Shown in pieces: positions 1 to 5,374 of a DNA stretch of 5,374 nt (position 1 is the stretch's first letter; each line of letters starts with the position of its first letter). The position numbers and the translations under genes were made by a program. The DNA comes from Desulfocapsa sulfexigens. Its GTDB lineage: Bacteria; Desulfobacterota; Desulfobulbia; Desulfobulbales; Desulfocapsaceae. The DNA is taken from NCBI GenBank assembly GCA_020721165.1, contig DYNG01000086.1, forward strand, positions 1-5,374. Direction: 5' to 3'. Under the pieces are notes generated by a model, which did no database searches, was not told the origin of the DNA, and saw only the letters and a list, made by a program, of their open reading frames with translations.

Positions 1-189
1 CTCGACTCCCTGCTCCGCCACCGGATGCGCATGGAACTCCTGGATATCCGGCAGAAATTTGGAGTGCCGCTGGTGGTCATTACCCATGACCCAGCCGATG
101 TTGAGGTCTTCGCCGATACCCTGGTCGAGTTTGAAAATGGTGGGATCAAGGAGATCAGCCACAGAAATAAAAATTCCACACAAGGATAA
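1..189 (+). CDS. ABC transporter ATP-binding protein, C-terminal fragment
   Basis: This is the 3' end (62 codons) of a gene whose start lies before the window. The fragment opens with LDSLLR, which matches the D-loop region just after Walker B of ABC ATPases. It then has a helix and GVPLVVITHD, the strand and H-loop (switch) histidine at fragment residue 29, followed by PADVEVFADTLVEFENGGI. That last stretch is the usual '.eA..lADr..v...G.i' tail of importer ATPases. The protein would hydrolyse ATP at the inner face of the membrane to drive uptake. The HDPADVEVFAD wording resembles molybdate/tungstate-type ATPases (ModC-like), but the substrate cannot be fixed from 62 residues. No extra C-terminal regulatory domain (such as the MOP fold of classical ModC) follows, because the protein ends about 30 residues after the H-loop. 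It is probably co-transcribed with the DUF364 gene 8 bases downstream. Confidence 0.85.
   Translation, partial: LDSLLRHRMRMELLDIRQKFGVPLVVITHDPADVEVFADTLVEFENGGIKEISHRNKNSTQG
182..186 (+). promoter_or_regulatory. Ribosome binding site of the DUF364 gene, next to the upstream stop codon
   Basis: AAGGA lies directly before the TAA (187-189) that ends the ABC ATPase gene, 11 bases before the ATG at 198. Placing the ribosome binding site inside the upstream coding region suggests one transcript and possible translational coupling. It also supports the start at 198. Confidence 0.55.
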
Positions 190-197
190 GCGCCATC

Positions 198-914
198 ATG
201 GATATCTATACAACATTACGGACGGCCCTGAAAAGCGCCATTGAAGAACATGGCCTTGCCGGCCAAACCCTCAGTGTCCGTTGCAAGGCCCTGGCGGCGC
301 ATGAGGCGATCGGCAGGCCGAAACACACCGATTACCCGATTATCAAGGGCCGGGAGGTCATGGTGGAGGCCGATTTTCAGGGTGCAAAGGGACAGGCCTT
401 TACCGATGAATTCGAGCAGGCCGATTTCCCCGTGCATGAACTCCTGACAATGCCCCTGGATTCAAACAGGAAACGGGCCACCTTTATCTCCGGCCTCAAT
501 GCGGTTTTCCGCTTTCTTGATCTTTGCGGCAAGACTGTGCACTGCAAGGACAAGGAGCCTGAAGAGTGCGCCGCGCACCTGGCCGATGTCGTCGGTGCCG
601 GACAAAAAGTTCTGCTGGTCGGGCATCAACCCCGCTTCCTGGAGGCGTTTGCCGCGCAATTCCCGACCCGGGTGGTGGATATGGATCAGGATAATATCGG
701 GGTCGCGGTGGGAACAGTGGTTATTGAGGCCCCGGAGATGACCACGGAGGCCATGCAGTGGTGCGATGTCATCTTTGCCACCGGGTCAACTTTGACCAAC
801 GGCACCATCACCACCTTTCTCAATCAGGCCAAGCCCGTGTTTTTCTTCGGGGTGACCATCTCTGCTGCCGCGAAAATACTCAATCTAAAGACCTTTTGTC
901 ATTGCGGCCACTGA
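198..914 (+). CDS. DUF4213/DUF364 family protein (putative heavy-metal chelation)
   Basis: This 238-residue soluble protein has no signal peptide or membrane segment. Residues about 1-110 match the DUF4213 (enolase-N-like) part, with the family-typical stretch KGREVMVEADFQGAKGQAFTDE (about 50-71). Residues about 110-238 match DUF364, a Rossmann-like domain annotated as putative heavy-metal chelation. Visible there are QKVLLVGHQPRF (136-147), the glycine-rich ATGSTLTNGT (194-203) and FFFGVTISAA (215-224). The protein ends in FCHCGH, a Cys-x-Cys-x-His tail (C234, C236, H238) that could bind metal. Length is close to the family norm of about 240-250. The start is supported by AAGGA 11 bases upstream. 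It directly follows an ABC ATPase gene, and the family is often found beside metal or oxyanion transporters, so a role in metal uptake or cofactor handling is inferred. No reaction is established for the family to my knowledge. Confidence 0.87.
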   Translation: MDIYTTLRTALKSAIEEHGLAGQTLSVRCKALAAHEAIGRPKHTDYPIIKGREVMVEADFQGAKGQAFTDEFEQADFPVHELLTMPLDSNRKRATFISGLNAVFRFLDLCGKTVHCKDKEPEECAAHLADVVGAGQKVLLVGHQPRFLEAFAAQFPTRVVDMDQDNIGVAVGTVVIEAPEMTTEAMQWCDVIFATGSTLTNGTITTFLNQAKPVFFFGVTISAAAKILNLKTFCHCGH

Positions 915-922
915 GAAAGAAT

Positions 923-946
923 AAAAGGGGTTCATGTAAAAGGGGT
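923..946 (+). repeat. Short direct repeat AAAAGGGGT, two copies 15 bases apart
   Basis: AAAAGGGGT occurs at 923-931 and again at 938-946. The second copy forms part of the left arm of the 934-978 inverted repeat and continues into CAGGTCA. The duplication looks like a small internal expansion or a decayed neighbouring repeat unit. Confidence 0.7.
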
Positions 947-978
947 CAGGTCAAAATGATTTATGACCTCTTTTACAT
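934..978. repeat. Imperfect inverted repeat, REP/RAYT-like; possible terminator
   Basis: Left arm ATGTAAAAGGGGTCA (934-948) pairs with right arm TGACCTCTTTTACAT (964-978). Fourteen of 15 positions are complementary, and the one mismatch (G943 with T969) would be a G-U pair in RNA. The loop is 15 bases. An alternative shorter stem is AGGTCA (948-953) with TGACCT (964-969), followed by CTTTTA. The AAAAGGGGTCAGGTC wording resembles sequences flanking REP-associated Y1 transposase (RAYT) genes in proteobacteria. That link is from memory and not tested here. No transposase gene is present, so this would be a solo repeat. Its place between convergent genes is typical for REP elements and would also suit a transcription end point. 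Confidence 0.55.
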
Positions 979-1103
979 ATTGATGATATCTCAATTAGTT
1001 GTGTTTTTACGAAAAGAAGATCTGACAAATTTGTAAGGGCAGAAGGATGGTAATGGGAGGGTGACTGTAAAAGCTGTCTTGACAATGAGGGCGGGCGTCT
1101 TGT

Positions 1104-1130
1104 GGAAGAGCGGAGGGAGGAGAGGGGGGG
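1104..1130 (+). other. Purine tract with G-runs beside the kamA stop codon
   Basis: Twenty-six of 27 bases are purines (single C at 1111), ending in seven consecutive G at 1124-1130, two bases from the kamA stop codon (1133-1135). On the kamA transcript this is a C/U-rich tract directly after the stop. The G-rich strand could form a two-tier quadruplex, or the tract may only be low-complexity sequence. Confidence 0.4.
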
Positions 1131-1132
1131 TG

Positions 1133-2182
1133 TTAAGTTCCATCCCCGGATTCCGGGTAGGTGCATCGTTCCCCGCGATAATTCTCAAAAATCAGGTCGC
1201 TGCCCCGATCCAGAATATAGTCGGGAGTGAGGGGGATTTTGCCCTTTCCACCGGGGCCGTCAAGGGCATAGGTGGGGATTGCCAATCCAGAGATATGGCC
1301 AATCAGACTGCGCATAATGGCAATGCCGGTGGCGGTGGGGGTGCGGAAGTGGTTGGTGCCGGCGGTGAGGTCGGTTTGGAAGAGATAATAGGGCTTGACC
1401 CGGATCTGCAGCAGTTTGAGCAGCAATTCCCGCATAATTTCTGGATGATCATTGACTCCTTTGAGAAGCACGGTCTGGCAGCCCAGAGGGATTCCGGCGT
1501 CGGCAAGCAGGGCGCAGGCGGCGCTGGACTCGGGGGTTATTTCGGCGGGATGGTTGAAATGGGTGTTGATATAGAGAGGATGGTATTTTTTGAGCAGGGC
1601 CGCCAGGGCCGGAGTCACGCGCATGGGCAGGGTGCAGGGGACGCGGGTGCCGATGCGGATCACCTGCACCGAGGGAATGGCGCGCAGGCGGGACAAAATG
1701 GAGTCAAGGCCGGTGTCGGACAGAAGCAGGGGGTCGCCGCCGGAGAGCAGGACTTCCCGGACCTGCGGATGTCGGCGGATATACTCAAGCCCAGCCTCAA
1801 TGGTCTGCGGGGTAATGGCCATCCGGTCCGTCCCCACCTTTCGTTTACGGGTACAAAACCGGCAGTACATGGCGCATTGACTGGAAATCAGAAAGAGAAC
1901 CCGGTCGGGATATTTATGAACCAGATTGGGAACCGGACTGAGATTCTCTTCATCGAGAGGATCCTCCACGCAGACCGGATCTTCCAGTTCTGCCGCGTCT
2001 GGAACGGCCTGTTTCCATAAGGCGTCGCCTTCGCGTTGAATTAAATTCAGATAATACTCATTTATCCGCATGGGATAGGTTGCTATTACCCGGTCAATTG
2101 AGGTATGCTCACTCTTAAAATGGGCATTGAGGGCCGCCGAGCTGTGTATCGAGCTGTTGAGGATGTCGCGCCATGTCTTCAT
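1133..2182 (-). CDS. kamA: KamA-family radical SAM enzyme, lysine 2,3-aminomutase-like
   Basis: Lysine 2,3-aminomutase uses S-adenosylmethionine, a [4Fe-4S] cluster and PLP to move the alpha-amino group of lysine to the beta carbon. This cytosolic 349-residue protein shows the radical SAM motif CAMYCRFC (C103, C107, C110), then TRKRK with R112 at the place of clostridial Arg134 (substrate carboxylate). It also has the SAM-binding LLSGGDP (145-151), YLFQTDLTAGTNHFRTP (266-282) and ALDGPGGKGKIPL (306-318). D271 and D308 align, with identical spacing, with the two clostridial aspartates that hold the lysine side-chain amine. K315 aligns with the PLP lysine. It is shorter than clostridial LAM (about 416) and close to E. 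coli EpmB (342), lacking most of the C-terminal extension. The start is fixed by an in-frame TAA four codons upstream and by the family-like N-terminus MKTWRDIL. No Shine-Dalgarno is visible. It is a single gene, convergent with DUF364 and divergent from the HEAT/PilZ gene. No efp, epmA or ablB is in the window, so the pathway is open. Confidence 0.9.
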   Translation of the reverse strand: MKTWRDILNSSIHSSAALNAHFKSEHTSIDRVIATYPMRINEYYLNLIQREGDALWKQAVPDAAELEDPVCVEDPLDEENLSPVPNLVHKYPDRVLFLISSQCAMYCRFCTRKRKVGTDRMAITPQTIEAGLEYIRRHPQVREVLLSGGDPLLLSDTGLDSILSRLRAIPSVQVIRIGTRVPCTLPMRVTPALAALLKKYHPLYINTHFNHPAEITPESSAACALLADAGIPLGCQTVLLKGVNDHPEIMRELLLKLLQIRVKPYYLFQTDLTAGTNHFRTPTATGIAIMRSLIGHISGLAIPTYALDGPGGKGKIPLTPDYILDRGSDLIFENYRGERCTYPESGDGT

Positions 2183-2190
2183 GGGGCCGC

Positions 2191-2219
2191 ATTATGGGGC
2201 ATCATTGGGAAAATGTCAA
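2191..2219 (-). promoter_or_regulatory. Sigma70-type promoter of kamA
   Basis: Read on the minus strand, TTGACA (2219 down to 2214) is a perfect -35 box. After exactly 17 bases comes CATAAT (2196 down to 2191), five of six matches to TATAAT. Transcription should start about 6-8 bases further, near 2183-2185, which is only 1-3 bases before the kamA ATG at 2182. This fits the absence of a ribosome binding site and predicts a leaderless or almost leaderless mRNA. Confidence 0.65.
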
Positions 2220-2225
2220 TTTCTC

Positions 2226-2231
2226 AAGGAG
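2226..2231 (+). promoter_or_regulatory. Perfect Shine-Dalgarno AAGGAG without a normal start codon after it
   Basis: AAGGAG is a full-strength ribosome binding site, but it lies 39 bases before the ATG at 2271. At a normal distance (9 bases) there is an ATC at 2241, in frame with the large gene. No ATG, GTG or TTG stands in range. It may be a chance match, a standby site, or the site of a rare or mutated start that would add 10 hydrophobic residues to the protein. Confidence 0.35.
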
Positions 2232-2270
2232 CCTCTTTTCATCTTTATCTTTTTTTCCTCCGTTTCAATC

Positions 2271-4649
2271 ATGAGTAACGATCAAGAACAGAGACAACAG
2301 GCGCTGGAGAAGGCCAAAGCGCTCATTGCCGAAGGCGAACATCAGCGCCTCATGTTGCGGATGACCCGCCAAATAGAGGGGTTTGCCCAAGGGGACAGCA
2401 AGGCCCTGCTGCTGGATGAATTTGTCAGCAATGTGTCGGCAATCATTCAGGAGTCCGCCCGTAAGGGCGATCTGGAACGGGCCAGATTTCTGGTGCAAAA
2501 ACTCGAAAGCTATGCCTGTGGTGAGGATATTGCCCTCCGCGAGCGGGCGGTCATGGCCCTCTCCTTTTGTTCTGCCCATCTTTCTCCCGAGGAGGATTAT
2601 GCCCTGCTGGTGGAGGTCAGTATGATCATGGCTCGTTGGTTGGAGATGGAAGAAACCTATCTGCCGGTTTGCGATACGGTGTGCCGTCAATTGCAGCGCA
2701 ACGGACTGCGGATGCTCAGTGAAGGGCATTGGCGCCATATTGAACCGGTTCAGGACATCCTTTTTCAGATTTATTCCGGATCGTTGGAAAAGGGCAATAT
2801 CATTCGGGGCCTGGCCTCCCGCACCCTGGATGGGCTGGCCATGTCTCATATCCTGGAGGAGTTTGCCCTGGTCTGTCAACATGGTCTGGGAGCGCGGCGG
2901 CCCCTGGCCGAAAAGATGTTGGCCCATTTTGGCCGCCGAGCGGTCACCTTTCTTCTCGATAAACTGCTGGTTGCCCAGCAGAAGAGTGATCGGCTCTATT
3001 TTCTGCAATTGATTCCCCATACCGGTCGCTTGCCTGTACCGGTGTTGCAGGAATATCTCCATAAAGATCTGCCCTGGTACGGGATTCGTAATATTGTAGC
3101 CCTGATCGCGGTTTGGGGGGACATCTCTCATATTCCCCTGGTGCTGCCCTTGCTTAAACATAAAGATATTCGAGTGCAGCAGCAGGTGCTTGACTGTTTT
3201 GATAATATTACCAGCGATGAGAAAGAGAGGTATTTACTGGCGGCCTTACCTGTGGTGAACGATGACCTCAAGCCGCAGATCGTTGCCAAGATCGGTCAGC
3301 TTGGTTGTCCCGCCAATTGTATGGAGATCCTTCTTGATCTCCTGGCGGAGCGGGATTCTTTTGCCGGTTCGGCCCATGACGAGCTGTTGATGCAACTGTG
3401 CCTGGTTCTTCGTCAGGCCCCGCAACGGCGGGCGGTGACTCTTCTGCAGCAGGTGTTGGCCGAACGGATAGCCGATGGAAAAGGGGAAAAAGATCTGGTC
3501 GCCGATACGGTGCAACAGGCGTTGCAGAGTCTGGGCGCGCAGTTATCGCCGGCACCACAACCGGCAGTTTCTTCGGATAATGAAGCAGAGATGGAAGTCG
3601 CTTTTAGTTCTGATCCTCATGCCGAGCAACTGGCCCGCCTCAAACTTCGTGATCTCAACAGTCAAATTGAAAAGCTGCTCCTGAAGAAAAAGGTGGCCGA
3701 GGCAACCCGGCTGATTGCAGATCATGCGGTTGCAGCCGCAAAAAACAAGGATTTTGTGACGGCTGAGATCCTGCAGGAGCGGATTCTCGCTGTGAACCCT
3801 GATGCCTTGCTGGAGGTTATTCGGGTGACCGAGCTGATTGATAATGAAAAAATGAATGCCATCAGCAGTCATGAACTTGAAATCTGGCGCGAACTGCATA
3901 CTTGTCTCGGCGACGAGGTCTTCAGCGCCTTGTATCAGAGTCAGCAATCTCAGGAATACCAGCCGGGAGTCGTCATTATTCGGCAAGGAGCAGCGAAAAC
4001 CAGCCTCTATTTTGTCGCTGAAGGTCAGGTCAATGTGAGTTATCAGCAAGGCCAGCAGGAGATCTTTCTGAAAAGCCTGAAGGCCGGAGATATTGTTGGT
4101 GTCGTCCCTTTTTTTGATGATTCGATTTGGACTGTTTCCTTAACTGCGGTCACGGCCGTGCAGATACGGGTGTTGGAACGGGCATCCTGGTATCAGCTCA
4201 AGCAGCGATATCCTGGAATTGAGTCTCAGCTTGCCGGTTTTTGTCGTCGTTCTGATAATATAGCTGATCTGTTACACGCTTCCGGGCAGAGTCGTCGTCA
4301 GGAACAGCGGAATCATGCAGAACAGGTGGTGCACAGTAATCTCCTTGATGCCCACGGACAGGCAACAAACCAGAAGTTTAGGGGGCAGCTTGAAGATATA
4401 GCCCACGGCGGACTTGCTCTGCTCATCCGATTATCGAAAAAAGAAAACGCTCATCTGCTGTTGGGACAATGTCTTGAGAGCTCTTTGCAGACGGGAGAGA
4501 ACCAGGTTATTCAGATAAAAGGATGCATTGTCAGTGTTTCATTACAGGATGTGTTTAACAGCGATTATCTGGTCCATGTTCGCTTCGATCAGCCCATCAC
4601 TGATGAGATGATGAGTCGTGTGGTGCGACAGGGAATACCCAAGGCCTGA
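2271..4649 (+). CDS. HEAT-like repeat / cyclic-nucleotide-binding-like / PilZ domain protein
   Basis: This 792-residue soluble protein is a likely signalling receptor. Residues about 1-425 are all alpha-helical. The part from about 210 reads like HEAT repeats, for example IPLVLPLLKHKDIRVQQQVLDC (288-309). A Pro/Ser/acidic linker (about 425-450) leads to a helical segment (450-545). Residues about 546-660 form a CRP-like cyclic-nucleotide-binding fold: YQPGVVIIRQG (563-573), LYFVAEGQVNVSY (579-591), LKAGDIVGVVPFFDDSIWTVSLTAV (603-627). Its phosphate-binding cassette lacks the usual Glu after FG and the Arg before S/T-A, so cAMP binding is doubtful. The C-terminus is a PilZ domain with RRQEQR (675-680, the RxxxR arm) and, 28 residues on, DIAHGG (709-714), where the usual Ser is Ala; c-di-GMP binding is plausible. 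There is no membrane segment or output enzyme domain. The ATG at 2271 is preferred because the upstream in-frame extension crosses kamA and reads as a poor hydrophobic stretch. A good ribosome binding site at this ATG is missing. The gene probably shares a transcript with dus. Confidence 0.8.
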   Translation: MSNDQEQRQQALEKAKALIAEGEHQRLMLRMTRQIEGFAQGDSKALLLDEFVSNVSAIIQESARKGDLERARFLVQKLESYACGEDIALRERAVMALSFCSAHLSPEEDYALLVEVSMIMARWLEMEETYLPVCDTVCRQLQRNGLRMLSEGHWRHIEPVQDILFQIYSGSLEKGNIIRGLASRTLDGLAMSHILEEFALVCQHGLGARRPLAEKMLAHFGRRAVTFLLDKLLVAQQKSDRLYFLQLIPHTGRLPVPVLQEYLHKDLPWYGIRNIVALIAVWGDISHIPLVLPLLKHKDIRVQQQVLDCFDNITSDEKERYLLAALPVVNDDLKPQIVAKIGQLGCPANCMEILLDLLAERDSFAGSAHDELLMQLCLVLRQAPQRRAVTLLQQVLAERIADGKGEKDLVADTVQQALQSLGAQLSPAPQPAVSSDNEAEMEVAFSSDPHAEQLARLKLRDLNSQIEKLLLKKKVAEATRLIADHAVAAAKNKDFVTAEILQERILAVNPDALLEVIRVTELIDNEKMNAISSHELEIWRELHTCLGDEVFSALYQSQQSQEYQPGVVIIRQGAAKTSLYFVAEGQVNVSYQQGQQEIFLKSLKAGDIVGVVPFFDDSIWTVSLTAVTAVQIRVLERASWYQLKQRYPGIESQLAGFCRRSDNIADLLHASGQSRRQEQRNHAEQVVHSNLLDAHGQATNQKFRGQLEDIAHGGLALLIRLSKKENAHLLLGQCLESSLQTGENQVIQIKGCIVSVSLQDVFNSDYLVHVRFDQPITDEMMSRVVRQGIPKA

Positions 4650-4680
4650 AAATATCCTCCATAACAGGCTGCCATCATTA

Positions 4681-5374
4681 ATGAATACCTCTCTTGCCAT
4701 CGGTAATCTGCGAATTTCGCCTCCCTTGGCTCTGGCCCCCATGGTGGGGCTGTCTCACTCCGCGTTGCGAACGCTGGTCATGGAACTGGGAGGTGTTGGT
4801 CTGCTGTTCACCGAGATGTTGTCGGTGGGCCGCCTGCCGCAGGAGAATGCCCTGGTTTCCCCTTTTTTATTCCGTTCCCCCGAGGAAAATCCCCTTTTTT
4901 ACCAGTTGTTTGTCAGCCCCGATCAGGATATCGGGCCAGCCGTGGAGCGGGTGCAGGCGCTGGCGGGGCAGGGGATAGATCTGAATCTGGGTTGTCCGGC
5001 TCCCAATCTGCGCAGGCAGGGGGCGGGATGCGCCTTGACCGCTGATCCTGAACAGGTGCGGCGGACCATTATCCGGCTTCGTCAGGCAACCACCCTTCCC
5101 TTGAGCGCCAAGATTCGTCTGGGCGCGAGTCTGGATGAGGATCGTTTACTTGATTTCTGCCGGATGCTGGAGGGGGAGGGGATTGATCTGCTGTCGGTGC
5201 ATGGCCGTCTGCATGGAGAAAAGTTCTGCCGCCGGCCCCGCTGGGACTGGATTGGCAAGGTAAAAGCGGCTCTGACCATCCCGGTGCTGGCCAATGGGGG
5301 GATTTTCAGCGTGGATGATGCCAGAATGTGCCTGGAGCAGTCCGGGGCCGACGGGTTGATGCTGGGACGGGGGG
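4681..5374 (+). CDS. dus: tRNA-dihydrouridine synthase, N-terminal 231 residues (runs off the window)
   Basis: Dus enzymes reduce uridines in the D-loop of tRNA with FMN and NADPH. The frame is open from ATG 4681 to the window end, covering most of the catalytic TIM barrel. Visible motifs are LALAPMVGLS (residues 16-25, FMN site), LLFTEM (41-46), DLNLGCPAPN (100-109) with the expected catalytic cysteine C105, and RRQGAGCAL (111-119). SAKIRLG (142-148) carries FMN-contacting K144. VHGR (173-176) and LANGGI (203-208) are also FMN contacts, and GADGLMLGRG (222-231) is the FMN phosphate loop. These are in the normal order and spacing for the family. The 'GAGCAL' motif has Cys where Ser is common. 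The subtype (DusA/B/C) cannot be assigned with confidence, so the generic symbol is used. The start fits the family N-terminus 'iGnl.i..p..lAPM'; only a weak CAGG (about 13 bases upstream) could serve as ribosome binding site. The gene lies 31 bases after the HEAT/PilZ gene on the same strand. Confidence 0.92.
   Translation, partial: MNTSLAIGNLRISPPLALAPMVGLSHSALRTLVMELGGVGLLFTEMLSVGRLPQENALVSPFLFRSPEENPLFYQLFVSPDQDIGPAVERVQALAGQGIDLNLGCPAPNLRRQGAGCALTADPEQVRRTIIRLRQATTLPLSAKIRLGASLDEDRLLDFCRMLEGEGIDLLSVHGRLHGEKFCRRPRWDWIGKVKAALTIPVLANGGIFSVDDARMCLEQSGADGLMLGRG

Larger units (their letters stand above)
915..1132. other. Convergent intergenic region with repeats, no gene
   Basis: This 218-base gap separates two genes that face each other. 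No open reading frame inside it looks coding. It is more AT-rich than its flanks from about 955 to 1035, then becomes purine- and G-rich up to the kamA stop codon. It holds a direct repeat and a long inverted repeat (923-978), a perfect 10-base palindrome ACAAATTTGT (1025-1034), a third copy of TGTAAAAG (1066-1073) and a purine tract (1104-1130). I found no classical GC-rich stem followed by a T-run on either strand. If the genes are terminated here, the 934-978 hairpin is the best candidate. Confidence 0.6.

Noticed and set aside
1025..1034. Palindrome ACAAATTTGT as a possible operator
   Set aside because: It is only 10 bases, is not extended on either side, and lies far from any gene start in a convergent gap.
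758..1036. A 92-codon plus-strand frame across the end of the DUF364 gene and the repeat
   Set aside because: Most of it is out of frame within the DUF364 coding region, and the rest runs through the inverted repeat. No ribosome binding site or family match is seen.
1061..2020. A 319-codon open frame on the plus strand opposite kamA
   Set aside because: It lies almost wholly antisense to a gene with full radical SAM motifs. Its product is glycine-rich and low-complexity with no recognisable domain, as expected from the mirror of GC-rich codons.
2080..2109. Possible plus-strand promoter TTGCTA, 18-base spacer, TATGCT for the large gene
   Set aside because: Only four of six matches in each box, and it lies inside kamA coding sequence. 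This is not above chance, so no promoter is called for the large gene.
2138..2157. Direct repeat CGAGCTGT, 12 bases apart
   Set aside because: It encodes part of the repeated Ser-Ser-Ile-His-Ser-Ser stretch at the KamA N-terminus. Codon-level similarity explains it.
2127..2270. N-terminal extension of the large protein to the ATG at 2127
   Set aside because: It would overlap the first 56 bases of kamA on the other strand, has no ribosome binding site and reads as non-conserved sequence with a phenylalanine run. The ATG at 2271 gives a normal soluble start.
2265..3161. A 298-codon open frame on the minus strand opposite the HEAT/PilZ gene
   Set aside because: It is antisense to a well-supported coding region, and its product is rich in Gln, His, Gly and Pro without any domain. 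It is a shadow frame.
3543..4049. A 168-codon minus-strand open frame
   Set aside because: It is antisense to the linker and cyclic-nucleotide-binding part of the large gene. No family resemblance or start signal is seen.

Overview
The window holds five protein genes, two of them cut by the window edges. They look like ordinary chromosomal DNA of an anaerobic, moderately GC-rich bacterium. The mix suggests a sulfate- or metal-reducing deltaproteobacterium, possibly Desulfobulbales-like: a metal-type ABC ATPase with a DUF364 protein, a KamA radical SAM enzyme, and a large HEAT/cyclic-nucleotide-binding/PilZ protein. This placement is inferred from gene content; no taxonomic marker is present.

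Layout. Positions 1-189 (+) are the last 62 codons of an ABC transporter ATPase. After 8 bases comes a DUF4213/DUF364 protein (198-914, +), apparently in the same operon. A 218-base convergent intergenic gap (915-1132) follows, with a long imperfect inverted repeat carrying an AAAAGGGGTCAGGTC-type motif and a G-rich purine tract. The minus-strand gene at 1133-2182 encodes a 349-residue lysine 2,3-aminomutase-family radical SAM enzyme. Divergent from it, 2271-4649 (+) encodes a 792-residue protein with an N-terminal alpha-helical/HEAT-like half, a degenerate cyclic-nucleotide-binding domain and a C-terminal PilZ domain. After 31 bases a tRNA-dihydrouridine synthase starts at 4681 and runs off the window end.

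How the genes relate. The first pair suggests metal or oxyanion uptake or handling. The KamA enzyme keeps the iron-sulfur cysteines, the PLP lysine and both aspartates that bind lysine in the clostridial enzyme, so true lysine 2,3-aminomutase chemistry is likely. Its pathway (EF-P modification, beta-lysine osmolyte or lysine degradation) cannot be set from this window because no partner gene is present. The large protein is a candidate c-di-GMP receptor and is probably co-transcribed with the dus gene.

Most notable observations. A near-consensus sigma70 promoter lies so close to the kamA start codon that its mRNA should be leaderless. A perfect Shine-Dalgarno in front of the large gene faces an in-frame ATC instead of a normal start. 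The HEAT-cNMP-PilZ protein has an unusual-looking nucleotide pocket. A RAYT/REP-like inverted repeat sits between the two convergent genes. I see no CRISPR array, phage, defence system or complete insertion sequence.
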